64,000 nt of DNA from Holothuria scabra (lineage: Eukaryota > Echinodermata > Holothuroidea > Aspidochirotida > Holothuriidae), in assembly GCA_037179385.1 (NCBI GenBank), contig CM074193.1, positions 2,811,547-2,875,546 on the forward strand. Reading direction: 5' to 3'. Made by a program: the position numbers and the translations under genes. Shown one piece after another: positions 23,591-34,495 of the stretch. Positions within the stretch are counted from its first letter, which is position 1; each line of letters starts with the position of its first letter. The notes under the pieces are model-generated. The model ran no database searches. It was not told the origin of the DNA and saw only the letters and a list, made by a program, of their open reading frames with translations.

Positions 23591-24835
23591 CCTTAAATCA
23601 TTAACAAGTGAAATTTTATTGCAAACAAAAGCTTAAAAAATGACTTCATTGTTTCTTGTTACAAGCCTGTAAAATACCATTTTCATAAATTTTCTGTATA
23701 TTCCTTGCCTACCAACATTGGTCCTCTGCTTAGATAGTTTGTTGGTCACACTGAATTAATTAACGGAACAATGCAGACTTACACATCATTTTGGGTTTTG
23801 CTTATTCAATAAAAGTGCAGGAACCATTTTTCTAATGACTGTATTACATATTTGGTAATTTTCAGATCACTAAGGAAGTTGGGTTTTTTTATTTTTTAAT
23901 TTGGTTTTATTTGATTTTATTGCAAACAAAAGCTCAAAATATCATCTGCAAAGATTCTACATACAAGTCTAAGAATGCCATTTTCAGCTATCGAAAGAGT
24001 CACAATTTTCCAAATTTTCTGCATGCCTAGCCCCAGCGAATGGCAGTGCTTTACTTAGAACTGCTTTTTGACAGAATCACATTTTCAGCAAAAAACCTTC
24101 TGCCCTCCCAAACTATGATATTCTTGTATGCCAATGTGTGATGTGTAGGTATGCATGAACTACATATTGCAGTTATATGTCTTAAGTTTAGGTCAAGTGT
24201 TCCTCATATCAACACATAGACCCATGTCGAATTAACGAGAAATAGAATGGAAGTGTTTCTGGCTGCGGGCAGTCTTTATTACAACCTCCTTTATTCAGTG
24301 CCGTGGGGTGTAACTGGTATCTGAGTTTGTCACGTTACTGTGCCCTCTTGAAGTGATCTATGCTTTCACTCTGTGCACATTGCCTGCAATGCAATTAACA
24401 CATGCTTGACTGGTCTTTTAGTTAGTCTCAAATGTTATGCAAATTTTTGAGCATTTTAGCATATCTTGTACAGCTAATTTATTAATCAGATAAGAAATCT
24501 GATCTGATGTGTAGTGTTATTTATTCATTACCTCCCTGAGGGAGTAAAATGTAATCAGGCAGAAAAGAACAATGTTTCAAAAAGTAAGAAGGAAATCTTT
24601 CATCATGCCATGCAATATATGCAGTTATTATAGTGGCACTATCATTGGCAATAAACCTGCCCTGTTCCTGAAAATCTTAGAGAGGTTCTTGTCATAAAGA
24701 TGGGATAAAATAATTTATTTAATTTGATTATTCTTTTCAGTTTTGCATACAATGTTCATTTTTTTTTTGTTCATTCTTGGTTTTGACAGGTTATGGATCC
24801 CCAGAAATCATCTTTAGAAATGGAACCTACTGCTC
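23591..24835. other. Non-coding stretch
   Basis: AT-rich, no recognisable gene. A compact palindrome CTCCCTGAGGGAG lies near 24535-24547. A strong acceptor-like T tract ending in CAG precedes a short open frame at 24790, which runs into a family C repeat. Confidence 0.4.
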
Positions 24836-24976
24836 TTGTGCTTGGTGCTCAGCATAGGCAATGGAGTAGGGGAAACAAACCAGGAACCAAAACTGGAAAA
24901 AAGGCTTTGGCGAGCCTGCATTAGACTAATTGGGTGGAAACTGGACTGTAAAACTACATCTGACCTAACCTAACCC
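24836..24976 (+). repeat. Family C dispersed repeat, copy 4
   Basis: It shares TGCTCAGCATAGGCAATGG, AGTAGGGGAAACAAACCAGG, TGGAAACTGGACTGTAAAAC and a (CTAAC)n tail with the other family C copies. Confidence 0.65.
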
Positions 24977-25543
24977 ATAAATTATCATGGAACTAAAAAC
25001 AGGAAGCAAAGCCTCTCTCATGGAAGGTGTGTGAAATTTGGCCATGGAGTTTATATGATTAGAGCACTGACTGTTGGTTCAGTATGTAGCAGTGGCAATT
25101 CAACTTTTCAGTGTTTCCTTGGGCTTCATTGATGATAGTTCATGAGGTAAAATGATGCCAGATTTTTACACCAATAGTGAAGGAGAAAAATCACTTCTTT
25201 ACTAGCTGTTAAAGTAAAGTTGTAGTTTAATAAAGAGTAATTTTTCTTTTAGGTGGTAGCCAAAATTTTATTGTATGGGACTGATCTTCATTGTTAAGCC
25301 TATCTGCAATTATTCTTTGTTGCTTCTATCTTTGTTACTTTGTTGATATGAAAACACAAGTGAAATTTATGAAGTGGCTACCTTACCAAAAGAATGCCAG
25401 GGTGAATCTCTGTTAATATTGAAAACTCTCATACTGTATGTCAGTGAGCATATAACTGGAGGAGGCATATCAATGTGGAATACATAGGTCTGGAAATTGA
25501 AGCTTGCAACATGGAGGGTCGTCACACCATCCTTTCTACTTAC

Positions 25544-25677
25544 CTGTAAGGTGTCATTGTGAGCGCAAATCCAAAACAACCTGGGGTCCACGGGGCTAAG
25601 CCAAACCCTTTCTATCACACCAAAGGCAAAAATCATGTCTGCAGGTATTTCAATGTGTAACACAAAAATATGTAGGC
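25544..25677 (-). other. Possible coding exon with consensus splice sites, unidentified
   Basis: On the minus strand a pyrimidine tract ending CTACTTAG precedes a 134-nt block that is open throughout and ends TTACAG|GTAAGT, a perfect donor. The translation includes EIPADMIFAFGVIERVWL and WICAHNDTLQ. The frame stays open through the donor to 25367, and the following sequence (TYVFHIDMPPPVI) partly repeats the start of the block (FVLHIEIPADMI). It may therefore be a tandemly duplicated repeat and not a gene. I recognise no family. Confidence 0.25.
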
Positions 25678-28600
25678 CTAAGTAGAAAAAATATTAATTA
25701 AACTTTTCCTTGATGCTTGATTTGCATATTTTGAGATATCAAACATATACTAACTCCTAATTTCATGTTATAAACCGGTAGAGTTATGGTGATGATTACA
25801 TGAAAATTATTAAAGAAAACATTGTTCTTGACTTTTTTCCTGATCTGGTTCACACTAATCATAGTCCCCAACTTTGGTAAGAAGCACAGACTTATATACA
25901 TGGACAGAGCATGTAACATGTATGTCCTTTCCGTAGATTGTCTCCACCTACTGGGACAAAAAAAGGTGCACCAAGGTGGCCGCCATGAAGCTATAAATTG
26001 TCTGATTTGACAATGACTCTGTTATATTTTAAACAAAATTGAAACTTGAGTGAGAATTAATATCATATTCCTGCAATATTTGAAGTGATTTTGACCTTAC
26101 CTTGCCATATTTCAAAAATATTTCAACTTTCTTTCAAAACCTGCGAATTGACTTCAGCAAGTCCAAACTTTTTCACAAAATCATAGCAGGTAGCAGATTC
26201 TTTTTGAGGAAACTAAACAACAGAATTGAAAATATGCTAATGCTTCTCTATTGTGAGTCTTGGCTAAATTAAAGATCCGCTGAATTGATGAAATTGTCTG
26301 TGACTGCTTGTACTCAATGTCTGTTAATTGTTTCCCCCTAACATCTCTTGTGTGATAAATGGCAAACTATTCTCACTGCAACTGAACACCCTCCGAACCC
26401 TGTCTGTGTCTCGGTACATTTATGCTGGCTGGGGAAGGAGCCTAAGGGATGGGCCCCTCCCTTTTGATTATTCACCCAGACTTAATATCATACAAGGTTC
26501 GTATATTTGAATTTGTGTTGCAAGGGAAAGGATGAGCCTGAAATAGCCCCCTCGAATATTCTCGTAGATCAGCATTATTCATATTTTAGGGTATTTGTTA
26601 TTGTTGATGTGAAGAGAAAGGGGGGCGGCCGAGGCCGAAAAAGCGTCCACTTCGATCAGCGCCCAGTCATGGTTCCCTGTAGAAAACCTGATTTCAACAG
26701 GCATGTGGTTAACATAGTCTTAAAGGAAGTACTATCCTCATGGTGAAGTATATACAGCCTTTAATTTGAAGACAGTGTCTTGGTCAAACTTAAGTGAAGT
26801 GGATCAACTTTAGTAAGCTAACCAATATCAGGTGACTTTCCACAAATAATCAGGAAATTATGATACTTGTGAATTTGCATTCATTGTCATTTACAGATAG
26901 ACTGTGCTCAAGTTTTTATCTGGTACAGTGTTTGGTAACACTTTGGAGGTCACACCTTTTATATTTCACTTAGTGCTTTTCTGAATCTAGGGCCTTTTGA
27001 TTATAAAATGACATTAAAATAAAGACTTGTCATTTCAAATCGAACTCCAAAGACAAATTTGTGTATTAACATCTGCCTGTGGTTTCTGAGGTTTTCCTTA
27101 TTAGAACTTAGGGCTGTTGGTGGAAATGATTAAGCACTCCTCTATGCATGCATGCTATTTTGAAGAACTTTAGTGACCCAAGCTTACAAAGATGCAGATA
27201 TTATGTAGAGTTGTACAGGAATGGTAGAGAATTAGTTCCATGCTATAATTGATTGTAGATTTATGGCTTAAAAGTGATTCTCAAATTTTGTTCAAGCCTG
27301 GTGTAGGGAATTTTAGAGCAGAGCACAAATTTAGACTGTTTGAGATAGGAGTTCAAATAATAATGTGGATTGTTTGAGATGTGTTTATCTCAACTTCTCA
27401 AGTAACATGCAGTTTTAGGAATGTCCTGTAATCTAAATGAAGGGCATAAATATTCATAAAATGACAAAAATTTTACAGCATCGATTTGCTCCTATAAAGT
27501 GATTTTTATTATCTCAATGCATGACATATCTTTGTTCATACATGATTTGCAGTGCATTCTGATCCATTGCCTATGCAATTTGCAGGTATGGAATTATATG
27601 GAATTGAGAGAATTCCCCTTTGACAAGATGAGAAGAATACAAATAAACAGTGAAGTTTTAAGTCAAATCCCATAATTTCCCCGTAAGTTTGGACAAGATG
27701 ACAAATAGAAGGTAAAGTATCATGCCCTTCACTGTACAGATGTTGGGTCCAGATTAAAAAAAAAATGTACTTTAGTCATCAGTAAAAGGACTGTGGTCAT
27801 TTCTTGGCAAGACTCACTATTGCATACCATTGTTGTGACTATTTGCACAACTGCTAGTAGGTGTGTGGACACTCACACAGTGGTTACTCCTTACTGGCAC
27901 AACACACTGACCACACATGCTGAGGGAGAAGTCGTTCTGGGCAAGCCTGCAGTAAAGTATCAAAATGGAGGTAAATTAGTTCTGAGTGCAACACATAGGA
28001 AAGCTTAGAAAGAGCACTCAACAAAATACTGCTCAGAAAATAAAGTCATTTTTGTTGGGAGAGATTCAAGAACAGCAGAAACTGCAAATAAGCGTGATTC
28101 CACCAAAATTCTTTTGGTCATGTTAGGCCATTATGAAAAGTTCAACTCTTGTGTCATGTAATTCTGGTAAATATCGTTATGAGATGATGAGTGCCAGGCA
28201 AAAGCAGAATTGTTTGCTCAAAAGCTTTTTCGTAGGTTGATAATATAAGTCATCAACCCAAGTCCTGTACTATACTTGGAAATTGGCCACAACCCAAATT
28301 CCAAAATATGGCAGCTTTAAGACACCTTCTTTTGTAATTCTGATACCCAGATTATGAACTTTGTAACAGGTTAAATATTCTCAGTTTATCCACATAACCC
28401 CCAAGCAACCATACTTTTAGCAACAATCCTTGAAACATGTCTAAAAATTTTGCATTGCTGCACATACAAATAAATACTACCTGGCAGAGCAAGTGCTGGC
28501 AGACTTGCCAGTAACCAGTTACCCTTTCTTGCAGCTTAAAGGCTTTGGTATGACCCTCTTGAGAGCAAAGTCTGTTGCAATTTTTATACTCAATCTTAAT

Positions 28601-29554
28601 GGCAGTGTAAAAAGCTCATCTTCCAAGCAGTCAACAGACCGCTGTGAGATGGTTTTAGCTCAGATTTGACCATCTGGATCTAGATAAAATGTACTTTCTT
28701 GTAAATTGTTTACTGCTTATAATAAGCTGCTAATAGACTCATTTTGAAATGTGTGCTTAACTATATTAGCAGTTGTGAAATAAGTTGCTGAAGACTATGC
28801 CCAGTGTGTTGGGAATGCATTTGCTGCGTAAGCAGCTATACCTTTATGCCTGCATGAATAGCATACAGGTACATTTAGCTTTGTCACTCAGCTGGAGGGC
28901 AGAGGTGGTGCTACAGGATGGGGTGGTGAGGGGGCACTCAGTTTTTGTCCTTGTCCCCCAGATGCCCCCAAGTTAAAAATATACCCTTTTTGAGAGGTAA
29001 CATTCACCCAGAGATATGCTGAATCCTCAGAACTTCCACTAGTTTCACCCCTGGACCCCACTAACATGAGCTCCCAGCTTACCTCGCAAACATTGTCACT
29101 CCCCCACCCTAAAATTTGCCTTTGGCCCTAGTTTATCTGCCTCCCCTCCCATATGATTTTGACATTCCGGTGCCGCCACTGTGGATGGGTTGAATTTCTC
29201 AATCGGTCTATTTGTAGATGTAACCATCATAATCATTGCACACTTGCACATAGACCTTGTTACTTTTGTGTAAAGACTGTACACCCTAGTGGATAGATGG
29301 CGCTCTACCATTGTATGAAGTCCATGAAATTGTTTTGTTTGTATTAATTGTTCTCTGTTTTCGGCAGTTATTAATTTGGAATTGTAGGCTACTATGAAAA
29401 TGTTAAAATTGGCTACAACTGAGCATAATGTGATACTTTGAGGAGTGAGAAGACCTATCCTGTGTGCTGGTGAGTGACAAGGGACGAATGTTGTTTTTAT
29501 TTAAAAGCATGTAGCTCAAAAAGTCAATAGCCATGTCGTGTGAGTTTTTCATCC
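25678..29554. other. Non-coding stretch
   Basis: No gene is recognisable. A block at about 26595-26665 (TTGTTGATGTGAAGAGAAAG, then GCGGCCGAGGCCG and AGTGCCC-like sequence) matches the right half of the MITE at 30667-30828, so a diverged copy or end lies here. Confidence 0.4.
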
Positions 29555-29734
29555 ATGGGCCGATGGGCGTCTAAAATTTTAATGAGGAATGCGAGAAGCA
29601 GAGTTACAAAGACTCATGGTTCTTGTGTAAGTCAAGGGCAAACAGTAAATGATGGAGCCCCACCTGAGGAGGCTGTGGCTGTGATGTCAGTGTTTCGTAG
29701 AGTAGTTCAACAGTCAACGGAAACGTCATTATGA
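29555..29734 (+). CDS. Possible small ORF, 59 codons, unidentified
   Basis: An ATG in fair context (TCATCCATGG) opens a 59-codon frame beginning MGRWASKILMRNARSRVTK and ending VFRRVVQQSTETSL before TGA. The composition (basic N-terminal half, then an APPEEAVAVMSV stretch) is more protein-like than most open frames here. There is no domain I recognise, no membrane segment and no splice-site pair. It could be a small intronless gene, the last exon of a larger gene, or chance. Confidence 0.25.
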   Translation: MGRWASKILMRNARSRVTKTHGSCVSQGQTVNDGAPPEEAVAVMSVFRRVVQQSTETSL

Positions 29735-30666
29735 GACTGGACGCACTACAATGTAATGGACTCCTACATGCAACAGAGTATTTGTATCAGAAAGAAATTC
29801 AAAAATCCAAATCATGTCTCCCCTAATCATTTTAAATTCCAAGGGGTAAGCCCTAGATGCTAAAGGCTGATGTGATAAGGTAGATTTCATTTTGTGACAC
29901 TCCAAAAACAATGATCAATTTGACAATTGATTTGGTTTAAAAGTGAGCACTGGTAAAATTAATGCATCAAATAACAACGAGACTGAATGAAGAGTTAATA
30001 GCTTGCTTATGAATAATAAAATGAATAATGCTAACTCCCCCCCCCCTCCCAATAAAAACGCAGCACAACTGAAGTATTTTCCTGATTGGATTATTTTACA
30101 TAGTTGTTTGAATGAATGCAGTGCTCCACTGCTATTTAGAACCCAATGGTGCAATCCCGTAAAACATTTGACACTATCCACTCACTAATTTTCAGAGGTG
30201 CCATGTATCCTGTGCACGGGGCTATCTGACACAAGTGCCGCGAAAGTGTGCAAACGCTTCGTTGACTGATGTGGAATGTAACAACTTGCTTTAGTTGAAT
30301 AAAAAGTTTCTATTTCACTTTTTTTTTTTTTTTTTTTTTGCGTTAAGACATATCGGGACCCCACATTGATCATGTATTCACTACCTGTATGTTGGTCATT
30401 TTGATGGGCAGTGACAATTCGTTATACACAAGGAAATTTTCTTGTTACTTTACATTTTCCTCCCTCAAAAATATAATCTGACCATAAAGATATCCAAAAA
30501 ATGGAAATGTAACCAGCAATGGCGAGTTAAAATTTTACTTTAAAAAAAAAAAAAAAAAACACTTTTTACAATATAAATATGGTTAGCGACCTAACATCGA
30601 ATACTAAAAAGGGCGAGGCGAAAGTCTGAACTACGAAACAGGGCACAAAGCGGGAAATACCATTAC
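29735..30666. other. Non-coding stretch with homopolymers
   Basis: It holds a poly-C run near 30038-30048, a poly-T tract (30319-30339) and a poly-A tract (about 30541-30559). No gene is recognisable. Confidence 0.45.
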
Positions 30667-30828
30667 CAGGGGTGGATCCAGACATACCAAAAAGGGGGGG
30701 GGGCGGTGAACTAAGGGATAACAGGGCTGTGAGGTAGTTGCAATTCTAGTTTCCCGTATATTTTATTGTTGATGTGGCGAAAAGGGAGGGCTGAGGCCGT
30801 AAAAGCCCCCTCATTGGATCCGCGCTTG
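30667..30828. mobile_element. Short hAT-like MITE
   Basis: The left end is CAGGGGTGGATCCAGAC followed by a G run. The right end has CCCCCTCATTGGATCC and CGCTTG. The inverted ends share GGATCCA, and CAGGGGTGGATCCAG is a common hAT-MITE start. The expected 8-bp target duplication is not evident, so the limits are tentative. Confidence 0.45.
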
Positions 30829-31240
30829 ATTAGTGCCCAAAACCCACGGTTTATATTTACTTGGAAAACAGAGACTTAGGAAAAATTTAATCAATTGACA
30901 CCTGAATGACTGGCATTATTAGAATTGCAGGGCAACAATTTTACGCTGAAAAAATGTTTTCGTATCAAATTCGTTATCTTTGCTTGGTGTGACTGCAAAA
31001 TTCAAGTTGTCATTAAATTTAAACATTTTACAAATCTTGCCCTTTTGTCCCCCTGATAGCTATACCAACTGGATCCCTCTATTAGGGTATTGTTCTACAG
31101 CGTCAAGTGCACATACATTCAAAGTAGTTATTTAAATTCTTGTTTTAGACCGAATTTTGTAAGGATAACCTGCCGGTTGGATAATGAAAGTCCATGAATA
31201 TGAAAGAGAGCTTGCAAGAGTGTGGATGTTGAAAATTTAG

Positions 31241-31502
31241 TTAACCCTTTGCCGTTGTTTGGGTCCTTTTGGACCCATGCGGAGAGCTCGGCTGTCACCC
31301 ATCTTTACTGTTTCACGGGAAGCTCGAAACTACTGCGAGTAGCTACCCGAAAATTCGGCCACAACAACGAGAGAGACAATAGTTTAAGGTCACGGGGTCA
31401 ATGGCCTACGGAAGCTGATGCGGGGCGGGCTACGTCCGCTTTTCCACCCACTCCCGAGGCGTACAAATATGCCCCGATCGGAGCACAACGGTAAAGGGTT
31501 AA
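31241..31502 (+). mobile_element. piggyBac-type MITE, copy 1
   Basis: A 262-bp GC-rich element bounded by TTAA on both sides, with inverted ends TTAACCCTTTGCCGTTGT and ACAACGGTAAAGGGTTAA (one mismatch). TTAA target plus CCC ends fits piggyBac. It contains the hairpin GGGTCCTTTTGGACCC. It matches the element at 52917-53176 in opposite orientation at roughly 90% by eye. A 90-codon open frame inside it is not conserved in the other copy as a gene. Confidence 0.8.
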
Positions 31503-33047
31503 GATTGATCAGTTGATGGTGGTTTGGACTTGCAAAAGTTGCTGTCAAATGGGCGGAGTTTCTCCGTTATGGTGAAGGGGCTAAGGTGGGTGTACCCTAC
31601 AAAAACTTCAACTCCTTCAAGCTCAAAATTTTAGCGACCATGGTGTGGAAATTTTGTAGTGCAATAATGAGCAAACTTGTCAGTTTTCAAGTGATAGGTA
31701 TCTCAAAAATAGCTGTGAACTTTGACAAGCGTGCAAAGGCCTCGAAAAAGGAGCTAATTTAGTGTGTAAGTCAAAAGGGTGTGAGGCCTACAACACGTGT
31801 TCCAAAATTTGGGTTCACATAAAAATTTGGGGACATCATTCCTTCTTAATCCAGCCAAAACATACGGAGGAATCACAAGAGGGACTCTGTGTAGTGGACT
31901 GTGTCTAAATTGCCTCTTTGGTGTAGAAATATGCATGTTATTCTGCTATAAAATAGGGCTGATTCCCTATTTTCGTTCGGGTTGATTATTCATATTAACG
32001 TTCATAGTGTTGTATGCTCGTGCTGTAAACAACGAACGAAAACAACGGGACGCCGTACACTACGAGCCCGGTTTGTGTAACATCCCACGCTGTGCCCCAC
32101 AATTCCATGGGCCAACGAATTACCGAACTAGCTCATTGAAGCTCTCCGACAAAATTTTAAAGGTCACGAGCTTTGCCTATGTTTGAGAGAATTTGGAATT
32201 TTATCAAATGCAACTTGTGAAAAATTTATAAAAGTAGGCTATCACTGTAGTAGCCGGTGTAACCTGATGATGTGGAGTCACATATGGCAAATTTTCGATT
32301 TTGTCAATTACAGAGGCTAGCTCGGAAATGTTTAACTGATTAACGAGCACTACCAAGAACTCCATTTGTGGCGCGTGAAGCGCGCGGAAAATTCTGCACA
32401 TTTGAAACAAATAATTACAAATATGGGGCTTTTATTGGTGATAACTCGGAAATTTATTAGGGTTGGGAAAACCACACTGTAATTGACTGACTTCGCAAAT
32501 GGCAAATTTCCCTAATTTTCACTTTTAGAGCCAAGGGGTAACCACCCCCCCCCCTCCTGTAGCTACGACACTGATTTTACATAATGCATTAAAATTCTAT
32601 GTCTCTGTAACAGAATAAGTCATTTTCGAGAACAAAAGAAAAATTAAGTAGTTGACCGCTGACCATTCATATTCTGTTGCGCTCGAAGGGCGACCCAAAT
32701 ATGTTGTGGGTATTTCCGATCTTGCCGTTCTGACACTGCTCTGGATAATATACATAGCACCCCATCCGTACAAAAATGATGTACAACTTGATTTGGAGTG
32801 CTAGGTGAAACATATTGACGCTATGTGCTTCGAAAGGTGCGGAATAGGGTCGTGTCCACAAGTTTGGAAATGTAAGAGATACCATATCGTATATCCTTTT
32901 CTTTTTTGTCAAAACTGACAAAAATTGTGACTAAGAGATTGTTACGCATCATACGATAGCTGATTCCATAAATGCAAACGACAGAGTTACGAAATCAGCA
33001 AATTAAGATAGATATCGTAAGAAATTACCTCCCCGTATGGTGCACTA
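31503..33047. other. Non-coding stretch with a hAT end
   Basis: No gene is recognisable. At 32531-32573 a C run followed by GTAGCTACGACACTG looks like the right end of another CAGTG(G/T)CGTAGCTAC hAT-type MITE. Its left end was not found. At about 32369-32392 is a GCGCGTGAAGCGCGCGG motif that recurs at 42341. Confidence 0.45.
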
Positions 33048-33645
33048 TGTAAGGTCGAAGTTCATTCGATGTCTGTTTGTACAGCAGTTATCTGTGTTAT
33101 GTTGTATATGCAAATTAGTAAGTCTAGTATTTCTGTTATGCTTTGTTATGTTAACTATTATTCGTTTTTCACCCGTGATATTGTTGTGTATATTTTTAGT
33201 TGTCCTCGAGGGAGCCGAGGAGCTCGTATGAATAAATCTGACAGCTTCTAAGGTTTCGTTAAAAGCCTGTCGGCTTTTGGCTGAGATCACGTGTACAGCT
33301 ATCCCGAAAATGTTGAGGTTTCGGCGAAAGCTTGTTATCCTGGACATGACGTTAAACGGCATCCAGGGTGTGGCTTCTGTTCTATTCAGCCAGTCTAGAG
33401 CAGGACCACACATGTTTGCCCTTTGAGGGCGTACTTGTCCATTTGGGACGTTTAGCTCCTTAAGGGAGCAGAACTCCTCCAGGAGTAAATGTTTGGTTTT
33501 CGCCCCTCGGCTCTTCGCCAGAGAGTCGAGGGGACTTTTGGAAAAAAATCTGTATCTTGCACCCAGCCGATACTCCCCCTCCAGTCTTACTTTATTGGCG
33601 TCTAATCCCGGCCATGTTCCCGCTGTTCCTCGGGAAACCCACGCT
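33048..33645 (+). repeat. 5' LTR, interrupted by a 312-bp insertion
   Basis: It begins TGTAAGGTCGAAG and ends CCCACGCT. It aligns with the 3' LTR over 286 bp. The AATAAA at 33231-33236 is the likely polyadenylation signal. The insertion lies immediately behind it, at 33241-33552, with AAATCTG on both sides (33234-33240, 33546-33552). Confidence 0.92.
33241..33552 (+). mobile_element. Insertion in the 5' LTR: probable SINE with U2 snRNA-like head
   Basis: Absent from the 3' LTR and bounded by a 7-bp direct repeat AAATCTG preceded by an A-rich tail, as expected for retroposition. Positions 33270-33295 match the 5' part of U2 snRNA at about 24 of 26 positions with one 1-base deletion (for example GGCTTTTGGCTGAGATCA; U2 has GGCCTTTTGGCTAAGATCA). 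A middle block at 33342-33368 (GACGTTAAACGGCATCC) resembles the body of the tRNA-SINE at 23.4 kb. The 3' part (33418-33533) is a run of five short hairpins. The U2 comparison is from memory. SINEs with U1 or U2 heads are a known but rare class. A minus-strand open frame of 122 codons through this region is not a gene. Confidence 0.65.
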
Positions 33646-33651
33646 ACATTT

Positions 33652-33665
33652 TGGTGGCAGCGGTG
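33652..33665 (+). promoter_or_regulatory. Primer-binding site, tRNA-Leu type
   Basis: TGGTGGCAGCGGTG begins 6 nt after the LTR end. It is complementary to the CCA end of a tRNA-Leu acceptor (…CACCGCTGCCA plus CCA, AAG/TAG-type animal tRNA-Leu as I recall it), over 14 nt. Confidence 0.75.
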
Positions 33666-34495
33666 TCTGTATTCTTTAATCTAATTTCATCGCCGAAAAT
33701 GCCGAATTTCGTGGTAATAAATTTTACGAGGTCGTAACTACTGGGAAGACTGTCAGTTCCTGCCTCTACTTTTGGAACCAAGATGTTGGTATGCAGTACG
33801 TATATTTGATTAATCCCGAGGCTATTTGTTTTACTTCACTAACGAGGCCAATATTTTGCCGATAAACATTTCCTGTAATCCCAAAGACGGTGTCCGGTGA
33901 GACGAAAACTTAGGGCTCTGAAAACTAGGCCTACCGAAGAAGCCGCGACCCGACAGTTCTGGTATGTCTTACTGTCATTTTTCCCAGCCTGAGAGCTGCG
34001 TCTGACATTCCCGTGTTCCTGTGTAAAAGCTATTGGACCCTCTCACTATCCCGGGTTGACTCTGCTCAAATTTTTGGACCTAAGACGGACTGGTTTTATC
34101 TTTCTCTCTCGCCTTTTCTTTTGCATCGTCGAAAACGTCTTTTCATGCCACCTACAAGATCTGAATTTTGTCTAATACGTACCCAGATTAACAGACGCGC
34201 ACAAAAACAGTGTGACAGCCACGCCCTAGATGTCCTAGACGAAGATAACATTGCAGAAGTTCGTCCGTTCAAATAGGAGCTGATTATATGTGTACTGCTT
34301 TATCCCTTTACAGCTTATGTACTTCGTACATATTGTGCGGACTGTGTACATTTTGATTATATTACCTTGGGACTTTCATATGTTTTAATGGGAAGTGCTG
34401 TTGTATACATATTGGTCAGTTTCATTTTCTCTCATTATCTCACCCCTTATATTTGCGCATTTTCCCTTCGTACAATAACATTGAATGTATATAGA
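33666..34495 (+). other. Retrotransposon 5' leader
   Basis: About 830 nt lie between primer-binding site and gag start. Short open frames (34013-34276, and a hydrophobic stretch 34367-34495 in the gag frame) have no recognisable domain. I treat them as leader. Confidence 0.6.

Noticed and set aside
30659..30836. 8-bp target duplication for the 30.7-kb MITE
   Set aside because: The flanks (ACCATTAC and ATTAGTGC) do not match, so the element call rests only on its ends.
31222..31494. 90-codon open frame in a GC-rich patch
   Set aside because: It lies in a piggyBac-type MITE. The other copy has indels that break the frame.
33045..33413. 122-codon minus-strand open frame
   Set aside because: It crosses the LTR/insertion boundary, is antisense to the retrotransposon, and has no family signature.
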